Shown: one piece after another, positions 1-8,421 of the stretch
Layout: every line of letters begins with the position of its first letter
How positions within the stretch are numbered: the first letter of the stretch is position 1
From: Pseudomonas sp. PICF141
GTDB lineage: Bacteria > Pseudomonadota > Gammaproteobacteria > Pseudomonadales > Pseudomonadaceae
Direction of reading: 5' to 3'
DNA length: 64,000 nt
NCBI RefSeq assembly: GCF_002286815.1
Contig: NZ_MUNM01000017.1
Location: 37,558-101,557 of the forward strand
Translations under genes and position numbers: made by a program
The notes under the pieces: generated by a model
What the model saw: the letters and a program-made list of their open reading frames with translations, nothing else
Told to the model about the DNA's origin: nothing
Database searches by the model: none

Positions 1-714
1 ATGGGGCAGGGAGGCTTTGAGGAAGGGCGAGTCGACCTGCTCCATGTAACGCCCCACCGGGTAACCGTCGACGCGCAATTCGTGACGAATGCCGTGGTTG
101 GCCTGGACGATTGCGCCGACGGTCCAGCCTCCTTGAGCGCTATTCAACCGGCGCGATGCGGTGCCGATCCCGCCCTTGAATTCATGACAGATCATCCCGC
201 TGCCCCCGCCCACCGCGCCTTCGATGACCGGGCCGCCGACGGCTGTGCGCAGCGCTTCGGCCACATGTTCAGGACGTACATGAAAACCATTGATGTCGTT
301 GAGCAAGCCGTCGAACGTTTCCAGCACTACCGGCATGTTCCAGTAAAGGCGCCCATCGTCGGGTTGCTCCTGACGATCCAAATCGATCAGTGCATCGCGC
401 ACGATGCCCAGGCTGTGGGTATTGGTGAAGGCAATCGGGCTGGTCAGCAGACCGGCCTCGCGAATCCACTCAAGCCCCGTGGCGTCGCCATTACCGTTGA
501 GCACATGGACGCCGGCGAAGCATGGCTGTTGATTGGCGGAACCGGCGCGTGGCTCGATCAGCGTGACGCCGGTATGGATGTCGCGGTCGCTGGCGGTTCG
601 TCCTCGCACATTGCTGTGGCCGACCCGTACGCCGGGCACATCGGTGATCGCGTTGAGGGGGCCGGGTTGCAGTTGGCCGAACTGAATGTTCAGATCGCGG
701 GCTCGTGGTTTCAT
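1..714 (-). CDS. P1-family (S58, DmpA-like) aminopeptidase, N-terminal part, cut by window edge
   Basis: Reverse-strand translation gives an open frame of 238 residues that runs off the left edge, so the C-terminal part is missing. The N-terminus carries the family signature: a RDLNIQFG start, then LNAITDVPGVRVGH, and later GGGSGMICHEFKGGIGTASR. S58 enzymes (DmpA, BapA) are Ntn-type hydrolases that self-cleave before a nucleophilic Ser and remove N-terminal residues from small peptides. That Ser would lie just beyond the window. The start at 714 is preferred to the in-frame ATG at 726 because GAGA lies about 8 nt upstream. It is transcribed in the same direction as the neighbouring PotF-like gene, 194 bp downstream of it, with a REP pair between. 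Substrate not deducible. Confidence 0.85.
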   Translation of the reverse strand, partial: MKPRARDLNIQFGQLQPGPLNAITDVPGVRVGHSNVRGRTASDRDIHTGVTLIEPRAGSANQQPCFAGVHVLNGNGDATGLEWIREAGLLTSPIAFTNTHSLGIVRDALIDLDRQEQPDDGRLYWNMPVVLETFDGLLNDINGFHVRPEHVAEALRTAVGGPVIEGAVGGGSGMICHEFKGGIGTASRRLNSAQGGWTVGAIVQANHGIRHELRVDGYPVGRYMEQVDSPFLKASLPH

Positions 715-785
715 CGTTTCTCTCATCTTCAGTTCGTGGCAGAAAAGGGGGGACTTACTGACAAATGCCAGTCAGGTGCGGAACC

Positions 786-877
786 TGTGGGAGCGAGCCT
801 GCTCGCGATAGCGGTTTATCATTCAACACGGATATCGACTGACCCACCGTCATCGCGAGCAGGCTCGCTCCTACATG
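786..877. repeat. REP-type inverted repeat pair
   Basis: Two inverted arms, TGTGGGAGCGAGCCTGCTCG and its near-complement CGAGCAGGCTCGCTCCTACA, flank about 45 bp of spacer containing ATAGCGG and CCGTCAT edges. This is the commonest REP family of fluorescent pseudomonads. It lies between two convergently ordered minus-strand genes and could form a hairpin in the transcript. Confidence 0.85.
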
Positions 878-907
878 GGATTGCGTTTGGCTGAGAGGCA
901 TCGGGAA

Positions 908-2011
908 TCACTGACCGTTTTTCACGGCGCTCCAGACGCGAGTGCGCACGCGCTCGGTCGCCTTGGGCAGAGGTTCAAGGGTAAACAGCTTGGCCAAGGC
1001 CTCGGCCGGCGGGTAAATGGCAGGGTTGTTGCGAGTCGCCTCGGCCACCAGGCTGGTCGCGTTGCGGTTGCCGTTGGGGTAGGACAGATGGTCCGTGACC
1101 GGGGCGATGACTTCGGGGCGCATCAAATAGTCGATGAACGCCAGGCCTTGCTGCGGATGTGGCGCGTCCTTGAGCAGCACCAAGGTGTCGAACCACACCG
1201 GCGCCCCTTCCTTCGGCAGGCTGTAGGCGATCTTCACACCATTGCCCGCTTGTTCGGCGTTGGTCTTGGCTTCCAGCATCGCGCCGGACCAACCCACCGC
1301 CACGCAGATGTTGCCGTTGGCCAGGTCGCTGATGAATTTTGAAGAGTTGAAGTAGGTAATATGCGGGCGCAGCTTGAGCAAAAGCGCCTGGACTTTCTTG
1401 TAGTCCTCGGGGTTGGTGCTGTTGGGCGGCAGGCCCAGGTAATGCAGCGCGACCGGCAGCATCTCCGAAGGCGAGTCGAGCATCGCCACGCCGCACTCGC
1501 CGAGCTTGGCCAGGTTCGCTTCGTTGAACACCAGCTCCCAGGAATCCACCGGCGCCTTGTCGCCCAGTGCGGCCCGGACCCTGTCGACGTTGTAGCCGAT
1601 GCCGTTGGTGCCCCACAGATACGGCACAGCGTACTGGTTACCCGGATCGTTGTTGGCCAGTTTCGCCAGCAGCGCGGTATCCATGTTTTTGTAGTCAGGC
1701 ATTTGCGCCCGAGGCAGTGGTGCAAGCGCCCCGGCCTTGATCAGCGTCGGCAGGCTGAAATTGCTGGCCACCACCACGTCGTAGCCGCTGCGGCTGGTCA
1801 GCAGTTTGCCTTCCAGGACTTCGGCGCTGTCGAAGGTGTCGTAAACCGGCTGGATCCCTGTGTCGCGCTTGAAATCCTGCAAGGTGTTGGGGCCGATGTA
1901 GTCGTACCAGTTGTAGACGTTCACGGTGGGGGCGTCGGCGGCGATCGCCGAAAGCGAAGCGCACAAACAGGCGCCCAGTCCCAGGTTGATATGCGAGCGA
2001 TGACCACTCAT
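908..2011 (-). CDS. PotF/SpuD-family polyamine ABC transporter substrate-binding protein
   Basis: Periplasmic binding protein of 367 residues. The start at 2011 is chosen over the longer frame because it opens directly into a signal peptide (a GLGACLCASLSAIAA hydrophobic core ending at AIAA/DAP) and has GGAG about 10 nt upstream. The mature N-terminus VNVYNWYDYIGPNTL and the downstream FDSAEVLEGKLL and YLWGTNGIGYN segments are hallmarks of the PotF/SpuD/SpuE family, which bind putrescine or spermidine. No permease or ATPase genes of the importer are next to it, so it is an orphan binding component or serves a transporter elsewhere. The divergent LuxR-type gene at 2123 is a plausible regulator. 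Polyamine specificity is inferred from family only. Confidence 0.88.
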   Translation of the reverse strand: MSGHRSHINLGLGACLCASLSAIAADAPTVNVYNWYDYIGPNTLQDFKRDTGIQPVYDTFDSAEVLEGKLLTSRSGYDVVVASNFSLPTLIKAGALAPLPRAQMPDYKNMDTALLAKLANNDPGNQYAVPYLWGTNGIGYNVDRVRAALGDKAPVDSWELVFNEANLAKLGECGVAMLDSPSEMLPVALHYLGLPPNSTNPEDYKKVQALLLKLRPHITYFNSSKFISDLANGNICVAVGWSGAMLEAKTNAEQAGNGVKIAYSLPKEGAPVWFDTLVLLKDAPHPQQGLAFIDYLMRPEVIAPVTDHLSYPNGNRNATSLVAEATRNNPAIYPPAEALAKLFTLEPLPKATERVRTRVWSAVKNGQ

Positions 2012-2122
2012 GATGCGGCACTCCTGGCCTGCTGCAGGCCGGTGATGATCAGGTGCTTGCAGCGTATCGGCAGGCGGGGGACTCACCCATTCCCATCATG
2101 GGTTACTCGAAAGGGGTAGGGC

Positions 2123-2896
2123 GTGGACGCGTTGCTCAAGGAATTGCCGGTGCACCAAGGGTTGGCGCGGGTCTTTGCGGCGTTGGGTCAGGACGGATTC
2201 TGGCGTGCGCTGGTGGACACGCTACGGCTATTGGTGCCGATGGATAACGCGCTGGTCGCGGTAATGCGATCGGGGCGAGTGCCACGGCTGCTGATTGATT
2301 TCGACGCTAAGAGCGGCGCCGACGAGCATGAAGAACTGGCGGACTACTGCGCCGGCATGTATCTGCTCGATCCGTTCTACCAGGCCGCTTGTGCCGGTAT
2401 TGCCGATGGCTTGCACAGCCTGGCCGCCGTGGCTCCCGACCAGTTTCAGCAGAGCGAGTATTACCTGAGCTATTTCCACTCGGTGGTGGGTAGCGACGAG
2501 TTGCAGTTCATGGTCAACGTCGACGGCGCGGTGCTCGGTTTATCGTTGGGCCGCTCGACGGCGTTCACTCTTGAAGAGCAGGGCCGTCTGCTGTGCGTGC
2601 GCGACTGGGTGCTGGCGGCCATGCGCCATCACCTGCAACTGATGCCCCCGGAAGGGCCTACCGCCGAGGCCGTGGCTGGCGACTTGGCGACCCTGCTGGA
2701 TCGCTTCGATGCGCGTTTGTCGATGCGCGAAATCGAAACGGCGCGGCTGATCCTCCAGGGCTTCTCCAGCAAAGCCATCGCCCAGCAACTGGGTATTTCC
2801 CCGGAAACGGTGAAGGTGCATCGGCGCAATCTCTATCACAAGCTCAATGTCGGTGGGCATGGCGAGCTGTTTGCGCTGGTGTTGCAGCCGCGTTGA
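2123..2896 (+). CDS. LuxR-type helix-turn-helix transcriptional regulator
   Basis: A 257-residue protein starting with GTG; AAGGGG lies 7 nt upstream. The last about 60 residues form a LuxR/GerE helix-turn-helix: LSMREIETARLILQGFSSKA, then IAQQLGISPETVKVHRRNLY and HKLNV. The N-terminal about 190 residues are a ligand or effector domain without a receiver Asp cluster or obvious autoinducer-pocket signature. No luxI-type gene is in the window. It is divergent from the PotF-like gene (111 bp between starts), which suggests that it controls that gene and perhaps the P1 peptidase downstream. Confidence 0.85.
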   Translation: MDALLKELPVHQGLARVFAALGQDGFWRALVDTLRLLVPMDNALVAVMRSGRVPRLLIDFDAKSGADEHEELADYCAGMYLLDPFYQAACAGIADGLHSLAAVAPDQFQQSEYYLSYFHSVVGSDELQFMVNVDGAVLGLSLGRSTAFTLEEQGRLLCVRDWVLAAMRHHLQLMPPEGPTAEAVAGDLATLLDRFDARLSMREIETARLILQGFSSKAIAQQLGISPETVKVHRRNLYHKLNVGGHGELFALVLQPR

Positions 2897-2920
2897 TACC
2901 TTGTGGGAGCGGGCGGTGAC

Positions 2921-3862
2921 TCAGTTTTTCAGCGTGAACACCAACGCCTTCAACCCGCATTCAACATCGGCATCCGGAAACTCCGGCGGATTTTCCAGCC
3001 GCTGCTCAAACCGCAGGCTCGGCGCTTCGCGGGTAACGCCATCGATGAGGAAGTCCGCACCGAAAGCCGGATCGTTCATGCAGGCCAGTACCGTGCCTTG
3101 AGGGCTGAGCAGTTCCGGCAGGCGACGCAGCACGCGCTGGTAATCCTTGGTCAGCAGAAAACTGCCTTTCTGAAAGGACGGCGGGTCAATGATCACCAGA
3201 TCGTAAGGACCCTTGCTGATGACCTTGCCCCAGGACTTGAACAGGTCATGGCCGAGAAAACTCACCTTGCTCAAGTCATGCCCGTTGAGCCGATGATTGT
3301 CGCGGCCACGGCTCAGGGCCGAGCGAGCCATGTCCAGATTGACCACATGCGTGGCGCCACCCGCAATCGCGGCCACGGAAAACCCGCAGGTATACGCGAA
3401 CAGGTTCAACACCCGCTTGCCATCAGCATTGGCCCGCACCCAGTCGCGGCCGTAGCGCATGTCGAGGAACAGGCCGGTGTTCTGTTTGCGGCCCAGGTCC
3501 ACACGATAATGCAGACCGCCCTCGGTGATCGTCATCTCGTCGATCGGCTCCCCGAGCAGCCACTCGGTGGTGCTTTCCGGCAGGTATCGATGCTGCAGCA
3601 GCAAGGTATGCGCGCCGGAGGTCGCCCAGGCAGGCGACCGTGTGATCGCCATCAGCCGCTGCTTCAAATCCTCCAGTTGCGACGCTTGCGGTTCCTTGAA
3701 CACGCAGACCAGCACCACGCCTTGCAGCCAGTCGACGGTCAATTGCTCCAGCCCTGGCCAGCAGCGGCCACGGCCGTGGAACAGCCGACGGGTTTCGGCG
3801 GGTGCAGCCGCAAGCGCAGTCAGCAAATGGTCGTGGAGGACGGAGAGGGCATCTGGGTTCAT
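2921..3862 (-). CDS. Class I SAM-dependent methyltransferase, RlmI/YccW-like without PUA domain
   Basis: A 313-residue protein. The SAM-binding motif I region reads KRVLNLFAYTCGFSVAAIAG around residue 150 and the catalytic DPPSF motif (LVIIDPPSFQKGSF) lies around residue 230, both typical of the RlmI/RlmK family of 23S rRNA cytosine methyltransferases. The N-terminal PUA RNA-binding domain of E. coli RlmI is absent, so the RNA target is uncertain. The frame is open further upstream (a GTG at 3904), but the ATG at 3862 opens the conserved NPDALSVLHDHLL segment and is preferred; its ribosome-binding site is weak. It is convergent with the LuxR gene and followed by the iron receptor on the same strand. 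Confidence 0.82.
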   Translation of the reverse strand: MNPDALSVLHDHLLTALAAAPAETRRLFHGRGRCWPGLEQLTVDWLQGVVLVCVFKEPQASQLEDLKQRLMAITRSPAWATSGAHTLLLQHRYLPESTTEWLLGEPIDEMTITEGGLHYRVDLGRKQNTGLFLDMRYGRDWVRANADGKRVLNLFAYTCGFSVAAIAGGATHVVNLDMARSALSRGRDNHRLNGHDLSKVSFLGHDLFKSWGKVISKGPYDLVIIDPPSFQKGSFLLTKDYQRVLRRLPELLSPQGTVLACMNDPAFGADFLIDGVTREAPSLRFEQRLENPPEFPDADVECGLKALVFTLKN

Positions 3863-3934
3863 CGGGCAAGGTCGGCCATGCAAAGGGGGCGGCATTTTAA
3901 CCACAATTCGCCCCCACGAACGACCAGCGCGCGT

Positions 3935-6298
3935 TTACCAATCCACCGAATAGCTGACCGCCAATCGACGCCCTTCGGCATGAGGGTAAGGCGCGGCCGC
4001 ATTGGCCTGCATGTAGAGCGTTTCATAGTTGCGATCGCTCAAGTTATAGACGCCCATGTCCAGTTTGCCGACCGGCAACTCCACGCCGGCCAGCAGATCG
4101 ACCGTGGTATAGCCTTCGATTTTACGCCCGTTGCCATCCTTGAAACCGGCGTCGTAGCTGTCCAGGCGCATTGCCTGCAACCGCAGGTTGTAGTCGTCCT
4201 GTTCATAGGCGACGAAGGCGGTGGTCTTGGCTGGAGAGATGCGCGTGGCCGGCAAATCGAGCCATTCGCCGTTCTGGCGGGTTTCGCCTTTGGTCCACGC
4301 GTAGGTTCCGCCCAGCGACCAGGCTTGATCGAGGTGATAAGTCAGGCTGGTCTCGACACCGCGCACGCGTTCTTTCTGATCGATCAGCCGTTGCGCACGG
4401 GTGACGGAATCGTAGTACTGCGTCACGTCCGAGCGGTTCTCGAACAGCGTGACGTTGGCCTGCAACGACTCCCAGTCACCGCGCCAGCCGAGTTCGTAAC
4501 TGTCGACCTTGATCGCCTGAGCGTTGAGGTCCTGGATGTTGTAACTGCCGCGCACATCACGCAGGAAGCGCTGCACATCGGGCAGCGAGAAGCCCTGGCT
4601 GAAGTTGACGAATACATCCTGCTCGCTGCTGATGTGGTAAACCGCACCGAGGTTGTAAAGAGTGTCTTCGTACTTCAGCGTGCCGCCGGGCAGCACTTCG
4701 GACACGCCCGCTTGCCAAATGCCGCCAAAGGCGATGCTGTCGGCCACATCGCTGTGAATCCATTCATGCCGCGCACCGCCGCGCAGGGTCCAGTCGCCGA
4801 TGTCCCAACTCGATTGAGCAAAAAGTGCCGTGGTGTTGGTCTCAATGTCCGGGCCGAAGGCGTAGCGCTCGCCTGTCGGCGTGTAGGCCAAGCCGTCGAC
4901 GCGATAACGGTCGCCCTGCTGGCTGATTTGCTCGTTCTCGAAATCGGCGCCCCAGACCAGGTTGCCGGTAGCGCTGCCAATCGAGGGCAGGGTGCTTTCC
5001 ACGGCGGTGCGCAGGCCATAGACCTCGGCTTCGCTCTCGGAGGCTACGACCCCGGCGTTGGCACCCCAGTTGTAGGGGAAGAACCGCGCCTGCTGTTTGC
5101 GCCAGTAGCTTTCCACCATCAAGTGCTGGCCGAACAGATCGCGATCGCTGTAATTGAAATTCACGGCCTGGTTATGGGTGAACGGCTGGTCGCTCAACTG
5201 CAAGCCTTTGATCGCCACCGACTCGCCATTGCGAGAGCCGGCCACATAGCCGGTGTCTTGTTTGTCCTCGTACTCCTGCAGGGACAGGCTCAGGCGCCGA
5301 TCGTCATCCAGATCGAAGCCGAATTTGGCGTGCAGGTCATGGCTCTCGGTGTCCATATTGCTGCCCTGAAACGCTTCCTGGGCGATGCGGTTGCCGTTGC
5401 CGTCGAACTGGTCGTTGCGTTGCAACAGGTCGGCGGACACGTACCAGTCGAAGGCGTTCTGGCGCCCGGTCACGCTCTGGAACACTTCGTAGGCAAAACC
5501 TTTGCGGTTGAGGTTGTCGGCGGTGCTGAGGCCTACGCGGCTGTTCATCGCCAGGGATTGCCCCTCGTTACGCTTGGTGATGACGTTGATGATGCCGCCC
5601 GAGGCGCCCGCGCCGTAGAGGCTGCTGGCACCGGAGACCACCTCGATGCGTTCGATACTCGACGGCGCGATGCTGTTGAGCTGGCGTGAAACGTCGCGAC
5701 TGGCGTTCTGCGAAACACCGTCGATCAACACCAGCACGTTACGTCCGCGGATGGTCTGGCCGTAGTTGCTCATGGTGCCGGAGGAGGGCGCCAGACCGGG
5801 CACCAGCGTGCCGAGAATATCGGCCACCTTGCGCCCGGCAGCGGATTGTTGCGCGATCTCCTTTGCCTGAATCAACTGCACGGTGCCGGGAATCGAGGCG
5901 ATGCTGGCCTCGCTGCGTGTGGCGGACACTACGGTGTCGGCCAATGACAGCGAGCCGCTGCCCAGTTCCAGCGGCACCGGAGCCGGTTGTAGCGTGACGC
6001 TGTTTTTTCCGCTCAAGCGCCATTGCAGGCCACTGTCGCGCAACAGGCTATTGAGTGCCTGTTCGGTGCTGTAATCGCCCTTGAGCGACGGCGCCATCTT
6101 GCCACGCAACAGCGCCGCATCGACGCCGATCGACAGCCCGGTCTGCGAGGCCAGTGTCGTCAGTGCCGAGTCCAGCGGCTGGCTGGCCAGTTCGAAATGA
6201 TAAGTGTCTGTCGCGGAGTCGGCGAAGGCCGGAACGGCGCAGCCCAAGGCAAGTGCCAGAGCGCTCAGGCGAAAGAAGGAAAAAGTCTGATGGGTCAT
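3935..6298 (-). CDS. TonB-dependent siderophore receptor with STN signalling domain (IutA/ChtA-like)
   Basis: Outer-membrane receptor of 787 residues. A signal peptide (ALALALGCAVPAFA) is followed by an STN domain (FELASQPLDSALTTLASQTG, about residues 35-105), a plug domain and a 22-strand barrel ending in VSYSVDW with an aromatic terminus. In the plug, VADILGTLVPGL, SNYGQTIRGRNVLVLIDGV and SSLYGAGASGGIINVITKRN strongly resemble the ferric aerobactin receptor IutA and its relatives. The STN domain and the fecI-like and fecR-like genes just upstream indicate cell-surface signalling: ligand binding would be relayed to FecR and the sigma factor to raise receptor expression. The start at 6298 begins the signal peptide. 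No siderophore biosynthesis genes are nearby, so it probably takes up a foreign siderophore; an aerobactin-like ligand is an inference. Confidence 0.9.
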   Translation of the reverse strand: MTHQTFSFFRLSALALALGCAVPAFADSATDTYHFELASQPLDSALTTLASQTGLSIGVDAALLRGKMAPSLKGDYSTEQALNSLLRDSGLQWRLSGKNSVTLQPAPVPLELGSGSLSLADTVVSATRSEASIASIPGTVQLIQAKEIAQQSAAGRKVADILGTLVPGLAPSSGTMSNYGQTIRGRNVLVLIDGVSQNASRDVSRQLNSIAPSSIERIEVVSGASSLYGAGASGGIINVITKRNEGQSLAMNSRVGLSTADNLNRKGFAYEVFQSVTGRQNAFDWYVSADLLQRNDQFDGNGNRIAQEAFQGSNMDTESHDLHAKFGFDLDDDRRLSLSLQEYEDKQDTGYVAGSRNGESVAIKGLQLSDQPFTHNQAVNFNYSDRDLFGQHLMVESYWRKQQARFFPYNWGANAGVVASESEAEVYGLRTAVESTLPSIGSATGNLVWGADFENEQISQQGDRYRVDGLAYTPTGERYAFGPDIETNTTALFAQSSWDIGDWTLRGGARHEWIHSDVADSIAFGGIWQAGVSEVLPGGTLKYEDTLYNLGAVYHISSEQDVFVNFSQGFSLPDVQRFLRDVRGSYNIQDLNAQAIKVDSYELGWRGDWESLQANVTLFENRSDVTQYYDSVTRAQRLIDQKERVRGVETSLTYHLDQAWSLGGTYAWTKGETRQNGEWLDLPATRISPAKTTAFVAYEQDDYNLRLQAMRLDSYDAGFKDGNGRKIEGYTTVDLLAGVELPVGKLDMGVYNLSDRNYETLYMQANAAAPYPHAEGRRLAVSYSVDW

Positions 6299-6440
6299 TG
6301 TTGTTGCTCGTGAAATCGACTGTATTACCTCCAATGACCGGGCTGAAATGAAATCGGGCAGTTGTCTTGAAGATTTTTTTGAGCGCCGTTTGATCGGGCG
6401 CCCCCCCCGCGCCCCTACAAAAGCCGATCGGGCTCAGGGC

Positions 6441-6977
6441 TTAGCGCTGCCGCACCTGCACCAGGTATTTGCTGTAGGTCTCGATACGAATCGGCAAGGC
6501 CGCCTGCAACAACGCCAGTGCGGCATCGCTGTCTTGTGCGGGCAGCACGCCGGTGAAGCGCAGAGTTTGCAATTGCGCACCCGACGCCCAGATAACCCCC
6601 CGACGATGCCGATCAATTTCGGCCAGTACTTCGGGCAACGGCCTGTCGTGGAAAACCAGTCGGACGGGGAGCGAAGCGGTTGCCTGCGTGGCGGGCGCCA
6701 TCCAGCTCTGCACGGGCAGCCATTGGCCGACGGCGATCGCCGCCGGCAACACCAAGGCTGCGCCTATCAGGCGGGCGCGACGAGGCCGGGTTTTGGCTGG
6801 CGGCGAGAAGGATTGCCACAGCTGCTGAAGTTGTTCGAACAGTTGCGCATGGCGCACATCGGCAGCGTGCCAGGCGTTGAATTCGGCCAGAACTTCAGGT
6901 GAGGGCGCCTCGTCCAGACGCACCAGCCAATCGGCCGCCTGCTCGCGGATCTGATTCTGGGTGAGGCTTTCAGTCAT
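6441..6977 (-). CDS. FecR-like anti-sigma factor, short form lacking the central FecR domain
   Basis: Only 178 residues, against about 310-330 for the family. Residues 1-65 are the cytoplasmic DUF4880 sigma-binding region (QAADWLVRLDEAPSPEVLAE ... FNAWHAADVRHAQLF). A single membrane segment follows (LIGAALVLPAAIAVGQWL, about 69-86). After roughly 20 linker residues comes the C-terminal DUF4974/STN-like domain (VRLVFHDRPLPEVLAEIDRH to the end), which contacts the receptor STN domain. The about 100-residue FecR domain that normally lies between is missing, with no frame break. The start overlaps the sigma-factor stop by 8 nt, so the two are translationally coupled. It may still be a functional minimal relay. 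Confidence 0.85.
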   Translation of the reverse strand: MTESLTQNQIREQAADWLVRLDEAPSPEVLAEFNAWHAADVRHAQLFEQLQQLWQSFSPPAKTRPRRARLIGAALVLPAAIAVGQWLPVQSWMAPATQATASLPVRLVFHDRPLPEVLAEIDRHRRGVIWASGAQLQTLRFTGVLPAQDSDAALALLQAALPIRIETYSKYLVQVRQR

Positions 6978-7503
6978 CGCTCAACCCCTCGGGCAGCGTG
7001 TCGAACAAACGGGCATGGCAGTGTGCGAGCGACTTGGCCAGGTACTGCTTGACGCTGCTTTCGGAAACTTGAAGGTGCCTGGCAATCTCGGCATAGGAAC
7101 AGCCATCGACACGCGCCATCAAAAAAGCCTTGCGCGGTTTCTCGTCCAGCTCTTCGAGCAATAGCAACAGCACTTTGCCGAGCAATTGGCGCACGGCAAT
7201 GATCTGTTCCGGGCCCTGTTGGGTCTGCTGATCGAGAAGAACGACCATGCTGCGCAGGGTTTCTTCCTCGACCCGGCGACGATGATACTGATTGATCAAC
7301 AGACGATTGGCTGCCACCAGCAGATAAGCCCGTGGTTCCTGCAATGTCGGCAAAGTGTCCAGGCCCAGCAATTTGACGAAGGTGTCATGGGCCAGATCAG
7401 CGGCATTGTCGGGGCAGCCGAGCTTTTTGCGCAGCCAGCCGAACAACCAGCCGTGATGGCCACGGTAAAGCTCGGAAAGGGACGAAGCGGACTGACCCGG
7501 CAC
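6970..7503 (-). CDS. ECF RNA polymerase sigma factor, FecI family
   Basis: A 177-residue iron-starvation-type sigma factor. Region 2 (ELYRGHHGWLFGWLRKKLGC, AADLAHDTFVKLLG) and region 4 (LDEKPRKAFLMARVDGCSYA, EIARHLQVSESSVKQYL) are both intact. A GTG start at 7503 is chosen because CGAGG lies 7 nt upstream and because it opens directly into region 2; the frame stays open to 7566 but those residues are not family-like. It is first in the unit sigma factor, FecR, TonB receptor. It should direct polymerase to the receptor promoter when the receptor is occupied. Fur control is usual for the family, but no convincing Fur box could be picked by eye. Confidence 0.88.
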   Translation of the reverse strand: MPGQSASSLSELYRGHHGWLFGWLRKKLGCPDNAADLAHDTFVKLLGLDTLPTLQEPRAYLLVAANRLLINQYHRRRVEEETLRSMVVLLDQQTQQGPEQIIAVRQLLGKVLLLLLEELDEKPRKAFLMARVDGCSYAEIARHLQVSESSVKQYLAKSLAHCHARLFDTLPEGLSDD

Positions 7504-7643
7504 GACGAAACCTCGAACGAAGATAATTCGCAAATGGGAAATTGTTGCAATTGCGAATGCTGTCATGTTGCTGCGCGACGTTCAAGTCTGATGCGAGAAC
7601 ATGAGCCAGACGCGATGAAACCGGCATCAAAAGCGCTCATTCT

Positions 7644-7752
7644 GTCTGGCGAAGGCTGCGTTCGGCTGCGCAGCAGTCGTCAAACCAGAGGACCGCATCA
7701 GCCGGTCTGACGACTGCTTTGCAGCCGAACGCAGGCTTCGCCAGCTGCTACA
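7644..7752. repeat. Long inverted repeat, GGCGAAG(G/C)CTGCG family
   Basis: The left arm (7644-7686) contains TGGCGAAGGCTGCGTTCGGC and CGCAGCAGTCGTCAAACC; the right arm (7703-7752) is its near-perfect complement. Arms of about 42 bp surround a 16 bp loop. The same family recurs at 11509-11644, and one arm recurs inside 52624-52756. The rest of the 381 bp gap 7504-7884 holds the sigma-factor promoter region and the leader of the response regulator; no further gene was seen. Confidence 0.8.
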
Positions 7753-7884
7753 AGAATGCGCTTCACCTGATTTCGTCGTCCGGTTGTATCAAAAATGAAT
7801 TTCCACGAAGTCCGCTGCTCATACCTGTAAGTGGCGGATTTGAGCTCGCGCAAATCATTTATGTAATCAGGGAGTGGCACAGTC

Positions 7885-8292
7885 ATGGGTCCAGTATCAA
7901 CGGCGGGCGCGCACTTGTCTGACGGATTGATTCTTGTGGTGGAAGACGACCCGTTGATTCTGGAGTTTCTTTGCGAAATTCTTCAGGAGGAAGGCTTTGC
8001 GGTTGAAGCAAAGATCAGCGCGGACGCCGCGTCGCAGTTTCTGGAGCAGCATGCGCCGGAGGTCGGACTGTTGCTGACGGACATCACCATGCCGGGCAAA
8101 CTCAATGGCGCGGACCTGGCCAATCAGTTCGGCGACCGTTGGCCAGACAAACCGATCATGATCATGTCCGGCTTCGAAACCCCGAAAAGCTCCGGGGTCA
8201 AGCATCCGGTTGCGTTCATCAAGAAACCCTGGGCGGTGGGACAGTTGCTCGATTGTGTACAAAACGCCCTGCATTCGAACCGGACCGCGTAG
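7885..8292 (+). CDS. Single-domain response regulator (CheY-like receiver)
   Basis: A 135-residue protein made of one receiver domain. The acidic pocket is VVEDD (about residues 18-22), the phospho-acceptor Asp is in LLLTDITMPG (about residue 67), and the conserved Thr/Ser and Lys positions are in IMIMSG and AFIKKPW. No output domain follows, so it acts by protein contact or phosphotransfer. GGGAG lies upstream of the ATG. No histidine kinase is adjacent; the nearest is about 4 kb away and has its own OmpR-type partner. Members of this type often serve hybrid kinases elsewhere in Pseudomonas genomes. Confidence 0.85.
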   Translation: MGPVSTAGAHLSDGLILVVEDDPLILEFLCEILQEEGFAVEAKISADAASQFLEQHAPEVGLLLTDITMPGKLNGADLANQFGDRWPDKPIMIMSGFETPKSSGVKHPVAFIKKPWAVGQLLDCVQNALHSNRTA

Positions 8293-8374
8293 GAGCTGCC
8301 GAAGGCTGCGATCTTTTGATCTTCGTTCTAAAAGCAAAATCAAAAGATCGCCGCCTGCACCAGCTCCTGCGTGG
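8289..8374. repeat. REP-type inverted repeat, GTAGGAGCTGCCG...CAAAAGATCG family
   Basis: The left arm, GTAGGAGCTGCCGAAGGCTG followed by CGATCTTTTGAT, pairs imperfectly with ATCAAAAGATCGCCGCCTG and CACCAGCTCCTGC. The repeat starts inside the stop codon of the response regulator. Sister copies lie at 9902-9993 and 42265-42348. Confidence 0.82.
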
Positions 8375-8421
8375 GTGATGTACATTGCCTGACAACTTTC
8401 GCCGGTTCTGGAACTCGCCCT

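Noticed and set aside
1..894. Plus-strand open frame of 297 residues
   Set aside because: It is antisense to the P1 peptidase, whose reverse-strand translation shows clear family motifs; the plus frame has no family resemblance and reads through a REP element.
2903..5689. Plus-strand open frame of 928 residues
   Set aside because: Entirely antisense to the methyltransferase and TonB receptor genes; a by-product of high GC and codon bias.
7515..7560. Possible Fur box before the sigma factor (GATAATTCGCAA)
   Set aside because: Only one hexamer unit fits the GATAAT consensus; too weak to call by eye.
7504..7566. N-terminal extension of the sigma factor to an ATG at 7566
   Set aside because: The extra residues are not family-like and lack a ribosome-binding site, while the GTG at 7503 has CGAGG at proper spacing.
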